DNA of 64,000 bases from contig NZ_JANSUY010000019.1 in NCBI RefSeq assembly GCF_024741135.1, positions 62,001 through 126,000 on the forward strand, written 5' to 3'. Both the position numbers and the translations under genes were made by a program. Source of the stretch: Aquiflexum gelatinilyticum. GTDB taxonomy: Bacteria > Bacteroidota > Bacteroidia > Cytophagales > Cyclobacteriaceae. Numbering within the stretch: the stretch's first letter is position 1; each line of letters opens with the position of its first letter. This document shows, piece by piece, positions 54,514 to 63,012 of the stretch. Under the pieces are notes generated by a model that was not told the DNA's origin, made no database searches, and saw nothing but the letters and a program-made list of their open reading frames with translations.

Positions 54514-55008
54514 ATGGATCAAACTTCCAGATTTACCTCATTGCAAACAAGCAGCTTGGTACTGCTCCGTTTGCTGATCGGTTGGCACTTTTTGTACGAA
54601 GGTGTTATCAAATTGTACAGTCCCTCCTGGACTGCTAAAGGATACTTGCTCAGCGCGAGTTATATGGAGTCTTTTTTCAAATGGATGGCAGGCGAATCCA
54701 TCATTCCCATCATTGATACCCTGAATATCGGGGCTTTGCTCTTGGTTGGGTTTTGTCTGATAATAGGATTCAAAACCAGGTGGGCAAGCATCATTGGCAT
54801 TGGACTTCTGTTGTTGTATTACCTGGCACATCCCCCATTTCCGGGATATCCTCAAGGTCCAAGTGAGGGAAGCTATTGGCTTGTCAACAAAAACCTGATA
54901 GAAGCCGCTGCGCTTTTTGTCCTCTTTTTATTTCCTACAGACTATTCTTTTGGAATTGCAAGGCTCTTTGCAAAACCTAAGACCGTATCCACAAACCCAA
55001 TCCCCTGA
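54514..55008 (+). CDS. DoxX-family membrane protein
   Basis: 164 residues with four membrane segments: LVLLRLLIGWHFLYEGVIKL (typical first helix), IGALLLVGFCLIIGF, ASIIGIGLLLLYYLAH and LIEAAALFVLFLFP. The family is linked to quinone- or thiol-redox reactions in some members, but many have no known role. It ends five bases before an exported Gfo/Idh/MocA oxidoreductase, so the two are co-transcribed. DoxX may receive electrons from that enzyme (inference). Confidence 0.9.
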   Translation: MDQTSRFTSLQTSSLVLLRLLIGWHFLYEGVIKLYSPSWTAKGYLLSASYMESFFKWMAGESIIPIIDTLNIGALLLVGFCLIIGFKTRWASIIGIGLLLLYYLAHPPFPGYPQGPSEGSYWLVNKNLIEAAALFVLFLFPTDYSFGIARLFAKPKTVSTNPIP

Positions 55009-55013
55009 AGCAT

Positions 55014-56642
55014 ATGGCAACTGACAAGAATTTATTCAAGGGCTTTTCCCGAAGGGAATGGCTCAAAATACTCGGAGGTATTCCGATTTTTGGGGCAGTG
55101 TGGTCAGCAGGTTTCAGGTCCAATGAAAAGGCATTGAGCGAGCGTAATCTCTTGCTCGAAACCCTTAATATCAAAGCATCCGCACCTCCCGCTTCAGGCC
55201 CAATGACCGGGGAACCGCTAAGGGTCGGCCTGATTGGGTTTGGGATAAGAGGCGAGCAATTGATGCGTTCTTTGGGTTTTGCTACCGTAGAATGGCTCGA
55301 TGACATGGCCAAATCCGCAGCAGAAAATCCTAATGATACCCGATTGGCAGAATTTAAAGCCCAAGAGGGACTTAACGTCAGACTTACCGCAATCTGTGAT
55401 ATTTTTGATGTCAGGGCAGAAAAAGCCCTTCGGTCTTTCAATACCAAAGAGAATCCATGTAAAAGGTACAAAACACATTTGGATTTAATCAACAGCGGGG
55501 AAGTGGATGCAATCATCATTGCCACTCCCGATCATTGGCATGCTCCGATGTCCATAGATGCCATCAATGCAGGCGTCCATGTCTATGTTGAAAAACCAAT
55601 GACGCACAGCATTGAAGAAACCTATGCCATCAGAGATGCAGTAAGAAACAATCCCAAAGCAGTATTTGCAGTCGGTCACCAACACAGACAGACGCAGAGT
55701 TTTCTCACAGCACAGGATGCTATAGCTAAAAATACCCTGGGTCACGTGTCCTTAGTCGTGACCGCGACCAACAGAAACGATGACAACGGAGCCTGGCAAT
55801 ATGAAATCCATCCCGATGGAAATACCGAATCCATCGATTGGGATATGTTTTTGGGTTCAGCCCCTAAAATTCCTTTTAATCCTGAACATTTTTTCAGGTG
55901 GAGAAAATGGTGGGCCTATGGGTCAGGATTATCCGGTGACCTGATGACACATGATTATGACCGGATCAATTGTGTTTTGAAAATGGGAATTCCCAAATAT
56001 GTGACTGCCTCGGGTGGGGTTTATACACACAGGGATGGAAGAAATGTGCCTGACGTGATGCAGGTCAACATGGATTTTCCGGAATTCAGTACCGGTACGA
56101 GTCAGACCCCAGGTAAAGAAAAAGGTATGAGTTTGGTTTACAGTGCTACTTTGGGAAATCAGTTTGACCGGGGAACTGTACTGATGGGACACGATGCTTC
56201 CATGGAGTTGGGCAACATGGTCACCATCTATGCTGACCCAAGGTCTACCAAATACCAAGATTTGATTAAAGAAAATAGGGTAGATCCTTCTGTTCCTATA
56301 TACCAATATGACCCAAGTGCCAATGGCGTAGATGCAGTCACTTCCGCTACGGCCAAGTATTTTGCCAACAAGGGTTTGCTTTGGACCTACCGAGACGGCA
56401 AAAGAGTGGACTCAACATTCCTTCATCTCAGAGAATGGATGAGTTGTATCCGTAATGGTGGAAATCCAAGTTGTGGGATCCAAGAGGGTTTTGAAGAAGC
56501 CATCACCGCGCATATGGGAGGGCTTTCTTACAAAATCGGCAGACGAATAGAATGGGATGCGGAAAATGAGAGGATCATTGCCCTCCCTGGAGAAAACCTC
56601 GATGAGATACTTCTTAACAATGACGACGTTTTCATTTCTTGA
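55014..56642 (+). CDS. Exported Gfo/Idh/MocA-family oxidoreductase with extended N-terminus
   Basis: 542 residues. The start (SRREWLKILGGIPIFGAVWSAG) is a Tat-type signal. The Rossmann domain has RVGLIGFGIRGEQLMRSLG, and a long insertion follows before LTAICDIF. The family motif is intact: ATPDHWHAPMSIDAINAGVHVYVEKPMTH (EKP Lys). The C-terminal domain has FRWRKWWAYGSGLSGDLMTHDYD. It is longer than the gene at 35467-36933 and has a distinct C-terminal region. It forms a pair with DoxX upstream, and a terminator follows. Confidence 0.92.
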   Translation: MATDKNLFKGFSRREWLKILGGIPIFGAVWSAGFRSNEKALSERNLLLETLNIKASAPPASGPMTGEPLRVGLIGFGIRGEQLMRSLGFATVEWLDDMAKSAAENPNDTRLAEFKAQEGLNVRLTAICDIFDVRAEKALRSFNTKENPCKRYKTHLDLINSGEVDAIIIATPDHWHAPMSIDAINAGVHVYVEKPMTHSIEETYAIRDAVRNNPKAVFAVGHQHRQTQSFLTAQDAIAKNTLGHVSLVVTATNRNDDNGAWQYEIHPDGNTESIDWDMFLGSAPKIPFNPEHFFRWRKWWAYGSGLSGDLMTHDYDRINCVLKMGIPKYVTASGGVYTHRDGRNVPDVMQVNMDFPEFSTGTSQTPGKEKGMSLVYSATLGNQFDRGTVLMGHDASMELGNMVTIYADPRSTKYQDLIKENRVDPSVPIYQYDPSANGVDAVTSATAKYFANKGLLWTYRDGKRVDSTFLHLREWMSCIRNGGNPSCGIQEGFEEAITAHMGGLSYKIGRRIEWDAENERIIALPGENLDEILLNNDDVFIS

Positions 56643-56672
56643 AAAACGGGATAATTTGGGTTTAACAAATAA

Positions 56673-56703
56673 GGGTTTCCAATAACGGAAACCCTTTTTT
56701 TCT
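56673..56703. terminator. Bidirectional intrinsic terminator
   Basis: The stem AGGGTTTCC/GGAAACCCT with loop AATAAC and a long T-tract on the plus strand lies between convergent genes. Confidence 0.85.
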
Positions 56704-56723
56704 CAGGTATTTTCCTTTTCAAC

Positions 56724-57989
56724 CTAAGCAAAAGGCTTGTCTATTGCAGGACTCGGAGCGCTTAAGAACTTAGGTCCTGAGGCAGACATGTAAAAGCAAT
56801 CTTCCACCCTGACGCCAAACTCACCCACGATGTAGATCCCAGGCTCATTGCTGAAACACATTCCTTCTTGAAGCGGGGTTTTGTTGCCACGCACCAGATT
56901 GGTCCATTCGTGGACATCAAGGCCTATCCCGTGCCCAAGCCGGTGGCTAAAATATTTGTAATCAGGTCCAAATCCACCTTTGCTGACAATTCCCCTTGCC
57001 ACAGCATCCATTTGCTCACAGGTTGTCCCCTGTTTTGCTGCAAGTTCTATCGCTTTTTGCTGAGCCTCCCTTGCTATGTTCCATACCTCCGTATGTCTGG
57101 CTGTTGGTTTTCCAAAAACAATGGTACGGCTGATGTCTGAGGTATATCCTTCTATTTTGCAGCCTCCATCGGCCAAGATAAGGTCGCCTTCTTTGAGTTT
57201 CTGTGGGGTGCTGCTTCCATGTGGGAATGCAGACCATTCCCCAAAATTTGCCCCGATAGAGCCTTTTGCTCCCAAAGCCAGATGCGCCTCGGTGGCAACT
57301 CTGCTGAAATCCGCTTGGGTCATGCCTTCATAAAGCGAATCAAAAAGCACTTTGTAGGCAGCAAGGGTGATGTCATTGGCTTTTTGCATCAGGGAAATTT
57401 CAGCAGGGGATTTATACATCCTGCATCCCGCGGTAATAGGATCTGCAAGGACAAAATTCAACCTCGAGCTTTCTTTTTTGATGCCATCATAAAGAAAAAA
57501 CCTCGACCGCTCTTCTATTCCAACGGTCTGATTGGGTGTGCCTTTGTCCTTCAAAATTCCCGCAACCACTTGATAAGGGCTTTCGTGCTCTTCCCAAGTG
57601 CGTATGTCGGAACCGAATTTTACCAATTCTGTCACTTTGTCTTCTTCAAACTTTGGGCAGACAAAGGCAATTTCTCCTTTGGCAGGAATCACAGCTGCCA
57701 CCATCCTCTCGGAAAGAAAAAAGTCGAAATCCAGAAAATACGCCATGCTCGTCCCCGGTTCGAGAAACAGCGCATCTACTTTGTTTGCTATCATCAGACT
57801 TTGTGCTTTGGCTATCCTGCCCATCCTTTCCTCACGACTGATGGGAACAATGTCCGCGGTCATGGGCTTTAACCCTTTCAAAGCCTTTGGAAGGTCTTTT
57901 TCCTGGCTGTTTGCAAAACTTAATGAAGGAACAGCCAGGCCGGGGGCCAATGAGGCGAGTTTGAGGAAATTGCGTCTGTTGAATGTCAT
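56724..57989 (-). CDS. Exported M24-family metallopeptidase (Xaa-Pro aminopeptidase-like)
   Basis: 421 residues with a Tat-type signal (FNRRNFLKLASLAPGLAVPS). The creatinase N-terminal domain (about 60-190) is followed by the pita-bread domain, with the metal ligands in ILADGGCKIEGYTSDISRT (Asp, Asp), HRLGHGIGLDVHE (His) and SNEPGIYIVGEFGVRVED (Glu, Glu). It hydrolyses peptides with proline at P1', or a related compound, outside the cytoplasm. It stands alone between terminators. Confidence 0.92.
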   Translation of the reverse strand: MTFNRRNFLKLASLAPGLAVPSLSFANSQEKDLPKALKGLKPMTADIVPISREERMGRIAKAQSLMIANKVDALFLEPGTSMAYFLDFDFFLSERMVAAVIPAKGEIAFVCPKFEEDKVTELVKFGSDIRTWEEHESPYQVVAGILKDKGTPNQTVGIEERSRFFLYDGIKKESSRLNFVLADPITAGCRMYKSPAEISLMQKANDITLAAYKVLFDSLYEGMTQADFSRVATEAHLALGAKGSIGANFGEWSAFPHGSSTPQKLKEGDLILADGGCKIEGYTSDISRTIVFGKPTARHTEVWNIAREAQQKAIELAAKQGTTCEQMDAVARGIVSKGGFGPDYKYFSHRLGHGIGLDVHEWTNLVRGNKTPLQEGMCFSNEPGIYIVGEFGVRVEDCFYMSASGPKFLSAPSPAIDKPFA

Positions 57990-58157
57990 ATGGATGAGGC
58001 TAATAAATTCTTACTAAAATAGGCTTTGATTGTTGAATATTGCAATCAAGTTGGATCAAATAAATGATCGCCTTTTGGAACTCGGACCATTTTTTAGCTC
58101 CGACATCAACAATCGATTGAATTTCGGTTTAATTTAAGCCTTCCAAAATAACCTATT

Positions 58158-59633
58158 ATGCTTCGACTTATTGAAAATGCCAAAAGGTTTGCAACCAAAT
58201 GCGCCATTGTGGACCAATCTGATTCATATTCTTTTCGAGACCTTTTGGACAGGAGTGAGGTGATTGCCTTGCATCTCCTTCAGGGAAAAGAGGACCTTGG
58301 CCAAATGCGGATTGCCTTTATGATAGCGCCGGGGTTTGATTATGTGGCGGTACAATGGGGCATTTGGCGGGCAGGAGGCATAGCGGTACCGCTTTGTGTC
58401 ACTTATCCTTTGCCTTCCCTCCAATATGTGGTGGAAGATACGGTCGCAGAAATGATCATTTGTGGACCGGAATATGAAGATATCCTGTCCCCTTTTTCTA
58501 TGATGCCCAACATCCGATTTACCAGGATGTCAGGTTTATCTAAAAATGAATCTGGGAATTTACCTGAAATAGAAAACCAAAGAGGAGCGATGATTCTCTA
58601 TACCAGCGGGACGACAAGTCTGCCCAAGGGAGTCCTGACCACCCATGCCAATATCGAAGCGCAGGTCAGTACCTTGGTAGATGCCTGGCAATGGAGTTCT
58701 TCGGATTACACCCTTTCGATCTTGCCCCTGCATCATGTACACGGTATTATCAACGTCAATTCCTGTGCACTTTGGTCCGGGGCAACCGTGCAATTTTTGC
58801 CAAATTTTGATGCTAAAAAGGTTTTTGAAATTTTCATGGAAGGCAAGGTCAATGTTTTTATGGCGGTTCCCACCATCTATTTCAAGTTGATCGCTTACTA
58901 TGAAAACCTCTCACAGACTGAGCAAATGAAGGTTACGGAAAAGTTGAAGAAATTCAGGCTGATGGTATCCGGTTCGGCGGCTTTACCGGTATCAGTGATG
59001 GAGAAGTGGCACGGGATCTCGGGACATTACCTGCTCGAAAGGTACGGCATGACCGAAATCGGCATGGCCATCAGCAATCCCTACGAGGGTACACGGCGTG
59101 CGGGCTATATCGGCATGCCACTCAAGGGAGTGGAGGTCAGACTATGTGATGAGGCCGACAGGGTAATTCCGTCGGACCAACCAGGAGAAATCCAGGTCAG
59201 GGGTGGGAATGTATTCAAAGAATATTGGGGAAAACCAGAAGCAACAGCAAAAGCATTCACATCAGATGGTTGGTTCAAAACCGGAGATATCGCCGTCGTA
59301 GAGGACGGTTATTTCAAGATCCTCGGAAGGGATTCTGTTGACATCATCAAATCCGGAGGATACAAAATCTCCGCTTTAGAAATCGAGGAAGTCCTTCGGA
59401 AATATCCGGGTGTCAAGGATTGTGGGGTCATAGGAATTCCCGATGAGGAATGGGGGGAATTGGTAGCCGCAGCTTTGGTGACAGAAAAAAATATAGATTT
59501 AAGTGTCCTTAATGCTTGGATAAGAGAAAGGATGCCTGCCTACAAAACTCCGAGAAAGTACCTTTTGGTGAAAGATTTACCGCGAAATGCGATGGGCAAA
59601 GTCACCAAAAATGAATTGAAAAAACTGTTTTAA
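58158..59633 (+). CDS. Malonyl-CoA synthetase-like AMP-forming ligase (MatB-like)
   Basis: 491 residues, cytoplasmic. Adenylate-forming motifs are intact: LYTSGTTSLPKG (P-loop), ERYGMTEIG, GWFKTGDIA and the C-terminal GKVTKNE lysine region. The LPLHHVHGIINVN phrase is typical of MatB and ACSF3 rather than acetyl- or acyl-CoA synthetases. It activates malonate to malonyl-CoA with ATP and CoA. The next genes are MadL and MadM malonate transporter subunits, supporting this call strongly. Confidence 0.9.
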   Translation: MLRLIENAKRFATKCAIVDQSDSYSFRDLLDRSEVIALHLLQGKEDLGQMRIAFMIAPGFDYVAVQWGIWRAGGIAVPLCVTYPLPSLQYVVEDTVAEMIICGPEYEDILSPFSMMPNIRFTRMSGLSKNESGNLPEIENQRGAMILYTSGTTSLPKGVLTTHANIEAQVSTLVDAWQWSSSDYTLSILPLHHVHGIINVNSCALWSGATVQFLPNFDAKKVFEIFMEGKVNVFMAVPTIYFKLIAYYENLSQTEQMKVTEKLKKFRLMVSGSAALPVSVMEKWHGISGHYLLERYGMTEIGMAISNPYEGTRRAGYIGMPLKGVEVRLCDEADRVIPSDQPGEIQVRGGNVFKEYWGKPEATAKAFTSDGWFKTGDIAVVEDGYFKILGRDSVDIIKSGGYKISALEIEEVLRKYPGVKDCGVIGIPDEEWGELVAAALVTEKNIDLSVLNAWIRERMPAYKTPRKYLLVKDLPRNAMGKVTKNELKKLF

Positions 59634-59642
59634 TCTGAAAAC

Positions 59643-60005
59643 ATGAAAATAATTTACGGAGTCGCACTTTTGGCACTTTCCTACCTGATCGGGCAGTGGT
59701 TGGGTGAGTTTTTTGGAAACCTGCTCGGCATCAATGCCAATGTCGGGGGAGTAGGGTTTGCGATGATCATCTTGATGGTCTTGAAGGAATGGTTTATTAA
59801 AAACAGTTGGATGAGTCCTGATATAGATTTCGGCATAGACTTTTGGAACAAAATGTATATCCCCGTGGTCATTGCGATGGCGGCAAGCCTCAATGTCAAA
59901 TCCGCAGTTTCGACAGGAACTTTGGCTGTTGTGGCCGGGGCAATTCCTGTGCTTGCGGCATTTTTTGTTTTCCCTTTGATCCTCAAAAAATTCCATAAAA
60001 TCTGA
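59643..60005 (+). CDS. madL: Malonate transporter subunit MadL
   Basis: 120 residues with four membrane segments (IIYGVALLALSYLIGQW, GVGFAMIILMVL, MYIPVVIAMAASLNV, GTLAVVAGAIPVLAAFFVF). The length and the ANVGGVGFAM loop match MadL. It pairs with MadM, which starts one base after its stop, to form a sodium-coupled malonate importer. Placed nine bases after the MatB-like gene. Confidence 0.9.
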   Translation: MKIIYGVALLALSYLIGQWLGEFFGNLLGINANVGGVGFAMIILMVLKEWFIKNSWMSPDIDFGIDFWNKMYIPVVIAMAASLNVKSAVSTGTLAVVAGAIPVLAAFFVFPLILKKFHKI

Positions 60006-60006
60006 C

Positions 60007-60765
60007 ATGGAGATATTCCTAAAATTGGTAGAGAAAAACGGCCTGATCGTTGGATTTTTGGTAATCGGGGTAATTGTGGCTTTTTCTGAGCTTTTTTCCA
60101 AAAAAGTTTTGAACTCCAAAATTCCGGGATCGGCAATTGCCATTTTCTTGGGCTTGGTTCTCGGGTATGTGAGTGGAGTATTTACAGGGGGAGAAAAAGG
60201 ATTGTCAGACATTGCCATTTTCAAGGGAGTCGGGATTTTGGGTGGAGCGATGTTCCGGGATTTTGCGATCGTCGCCACTGCTATCGGAGCTAGTTTTTAT
60301 TTGGTACGGAAGGCGGGTTTGTTGGGCATGATTTTTTTGTTTTTTGGTATTGGGCTTTTCTTCTTCATGGGTGTTCTGCTCGCTTATGCTTGGGGATATC
60401 GGGATGCAGCAAGTCTCTGTACGATTGGTGCGGGAGCTTGTACCTACATTGTAGGTCCGGTGACCGGTGCTGCTGTAGGTGCGAGTTCGGAGGTGATTGC
60501 GCTGAGCATTGCTGCAGGCGTGGTCAAGACGATCGCGGTAACCATCATTACGCCAATTGCGGCTCAAAAAATAGGACTGAACAGCCCGGAATCAGCTATG
60601 GCATTTGGAGGATTGATGGGAACATCAAGTGGAGTGGCTGCCGGATTAGCGGCAACAGATCCCAAATTGGTGCCCTACGGCGCGGTGACTGCGACTTTCT
60701 ATACGGGATTGGGTTGCCTGATCTGTCCTTCGCTGTTTTTTATTTTGTTGGAAATGATTTTTTGA
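60007..60765 (+). CDS. madM: Malonate transporter subunit MadM
   Basis: 252 residues, seven or eight membrane helices. GGAMFRDFAIVATAIGASF, GAGACTYIVGPVTGAAVGASSEVIALSIAAG and GGLMGTSSGVAAGLAATDPKLVPYGA are the expected MadM blocks. It starts one base after MadL. No malonate decarboxylase subunits occur nearby, so malonate is used through malonyl-CoA formed by the MatB-like ligase. Confidence 0.92.
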   Translation: MEIFLKLVEKNGLIVGFLVIGVIVAFSELFSKKVLNSKIPGSAIAIFLGLVLGYVSGVFTGGEKGLSDIAIFKGVGILGGAMFRDFAIVATAIGASFYLVRKAGLLGMIFLFFGIGLFFFMGVLLAYAWGYRDAASLCTIGAGACTYIVGPVTGAAVGASSEVIALSIAAGVVKTIAVTIITPIAAQKIGLNSPESAMAFGGLMGTSSGVAAGLAATDPKLVPYGAVTATFYTGLGCLICPSLFFILLEMIF

Positions 60766-60780
60766 TAGGAGAATTAAAAG

Positions 60781-61200
60781 ATGACAATCAAAGAAGTTTC
60801 TATAGACCAAATCCTTCCCATCCGTCAACAGGTCATGTGGCCTGATAAGCCCATTGATTTTGTCCGGGTTCCTGAAGATGAACATGGAATCCACTTTGGG
60901 TTGTTTGTGGAGGAGAATCTGATTTCGGTGGTTTCCGTTTTTATCCGCGGGCAGGAAGCCCAATTCAGGAAGTTTGCCACCTTGGAACAGTTTCAGGGAA
61001 AAGGATATGGATCAAAACTCCTTCAGTACATTTTTGATTTTTTGGAAGAAAAAAACATCAGCCGAATCTGGTGCAATGCAAGGATTTCAAAAGCAGGTTT
61101 TTATCAAAAATTCAGGATGAAAGAAACGGAAATTACCTTTGAAAAAGCAGGGATAGATTATGTGGTGATGGAAAGAGTTTATGAAAGTTCCGACTTTTGA
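60781..61200 (+). CDS. GNAT-family acetyltransferase
   Basis: 139 residues. The fold is compact: FVRVPEDEHGIHFGLFVEENL, FATLEQFQGKGYGSKLLQYIF (acetyl-CoA loop) and ARISKAGFYQKFRMKETEITFEKAGIDY. It follows MadM by 15 bases and so lies in the malonate operon. The reason for the linkage is not clear; it may be a passenger. Confidence 0.85.
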   Translation: MTIKEVSIDQILPIRQQVMWPDKPIDFVRVPEDEHGIHFGLFVEENLISVVSVFIRGQEAQFRKFATLEQFQGKGYGSKLLQYIFDFLEEKNISRIWCNARISKAGFYQKFRMKETEITFEKAGIDYVVMERVYESSDF

Positions 61201-61478
61201 TTTACAAAGGATAAATTTCTCCTGTTTTTTTAAATTTTTTTACTAAAAAGAGGCAATTGTTCGATCTTTTTCCGCAACCGTTATAGATCGGTTAAAAAGC
61301 GGGATTTGGGTTTGGTACTTCCTCAAAAAACGCTGTCTAAGTGCTGTTTAGCCATTTCATCGTTTTCCATAGGATGAATTTTTAGAAGATTATTTTTCTA
61401 TTTTAGAATTTCCAAAATTGGGTTTCCTCATTTTTGGATAACAACTCAAAGTTACCTGACCCAATTAACCTCCCTTGT

Positions 61479-62960
61479 ATGAGTAAACCACGGCTTTCCT
61501 TCGCACAGATCATCAATATGAATGTCGGCTTTTTTGGCATTCAATACAGCTTTGGATTGCAGCAGAGTGCAGTCAACCCGATCTATGACATGCTTGGGGC
61601 TCAACCGCATGAAATCCCCATCCTGAACCTTGCCGGACCGATGACAGGATTGCTCATACAGCCGATCATCGGAGCTTTGAGCGACCGGACATGGAGCCCA
61701 AGATTTGGCAGAAGGAAGCCTTTTTTCTTCATTGGGGCAGTTTTTTGCAGCATCTGTCTTTTTCTTTATCCGTTCAGCAGTTCACTTTGGATGGCAGCAG
61801 GCTTGCTTTGGGTCTTGGATGCAGCCAATAATACCGCGATGGAACCTTACCGTGCATTGATTGCTGACAAACTTCCTGAAGAACAGTATGCCACAGGGTT
61901 TTTGTCCCAAAGTTTCTTTACCGGATTGGGGATAACGCTCGCCAATATTTCACTCTTTATCTTTCAGATGTACATCCCCGGTACGGCGGGGTCGCTGCCT
62001 GTTTGGGTGTATGCTTCCTTTTTCCTAGGATCTGTTTGTTCGATTACTTCGGTGGGATGGAGCATCTATAAGACGCCCGAAATTCCTCCGAGTGAAGAGG
62101 AATTGTCAGTATTAAATGAGAAAAATAAGGGTCTACCAAATCCCGTTATTCAGTTTTTCCTTTCGGTGTTTACCTCATTGGTGGTGTATATCCTTTTTGC
62201 ACTGTTGTTGATTCCTTCGGTTTTTGACAGGACTTTGATCCCGAGGATGATTGTTGCCATGGAGAAAAACAAGTATTCACGGATCCTGTTTGGCGAAAAC
62301 CTGGAAATCATCCATGCTGTTGTGGACATGCCTTCAGTGATGTGGAAACTTGCATTGGTTTATCTTTTCCAATGGTATGCACTTTTTGTCTATTGGCAGA
62401 ATGCCGCCAAAAGCATCGCCCAATCGGTTTGGAAAACTTCTCCCGCTGCCGATATGAAGTTATTTGAAGAAGCAGTGGGATGGACAGGTCTGGTAAATGG
62501 CTGGTACAATATTGTCACCTTTTTGTCAGCTTTTGCATTGGTAGGTGTAGCCAAAAAATTCGGCCCTCGCAAAGTCCATTTTATTTGCCTCATCCTTGCA
62601 GGAGTTGGCTTGCTGGCATTTCCCCATATCGAAAACAAATATGCCCTGCTCGTTCCCATGACCGGATTTGGGATCGCTTGGGCGAGCATGATGGGGATTC
62701 CTTACCTGCTTGTGGTCAATGAAATCCCCAAAGAACGATATGGTGTTTACATGGGCATTATCAACATGATGATTGTAATCCCGATGATCCTTCAGACCTT
62801 GAGTTTTGGATTTATATCCAAATATATCCTCAGCAACAATCCCGGGTTTGCCATCACTTTTGCCGGGGCATTATTGCTTTTGGCAGCATTGGCCACTTTG
62901 AGAATCAAAGAAACCCATGACATCGATACCGCATCAGCCCCGATGGCAGGCGGACATTGA
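61479..62960 (+). CDS. SLC45/GPH-type sugar transporter (MFS)
   Basis: 493 residues from the ATG at 61479; an upstream TTG would add 15. Twelve helices with MFS motifs: LNLAGPMTGLLIQPIIGALSDRTW and RFGRRKPFF after helix 2, DAANNTAMEPYRALIADKLPE, and VLYPFSS-like positions. This branch (SLC45 and plant-sucrose-type) imports disaccharides with protons. The following gene is an amylosucrase-like GH13, so the substrate may be sucrose or maltose. Confidence 0.9.
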   Translation: MSKPRLSFAQIINMNVGFFGIQYSFGLQQSAVNPIYDMLGAQPHEIPILNLAGPMTGLLIQPIIGALSDRTWSPRFGRRKPFFFIGAVFCSICLFLYPFSSSLWMAAGLLWVLDAANNTAMEPYRALIADKLPEEQYATGFLSQSFFTGLGITLANISLFIFQMYIPGTAGSLPVWVYASFFLGSVCSITSVGWSIYKTPEIPPSEEELSVLNEKNKGLPNPVIQFFLSVFTSLVVYILFALLLIPSVFDRTLIPRMIVAMEKNKYSRILFGENLEIIHAVVDMPSVMWKLALVYLFQWYALFVYWQNAAKSIAQSVWKTSPAADMKLFEEAVGWTGLVNGWYNIVTFLSAFALVGVAKKFGPRKVHFICLILAGVGLLAFPHIENKYALLVPMTGFGIAWASMMGIPYLLVVNEIPKERYGVYMGIINMMIVIPMILQTLSFGFISKYILSNNPGFAITFAGALLLLAALATLRIKETHDIDTASAPMAGGH

Positions 62961-63012
62961 TACAGATATTGTTGTTCAATTACTAAATCAAAAGAAATTA
63001 ATACCCTTTTCC

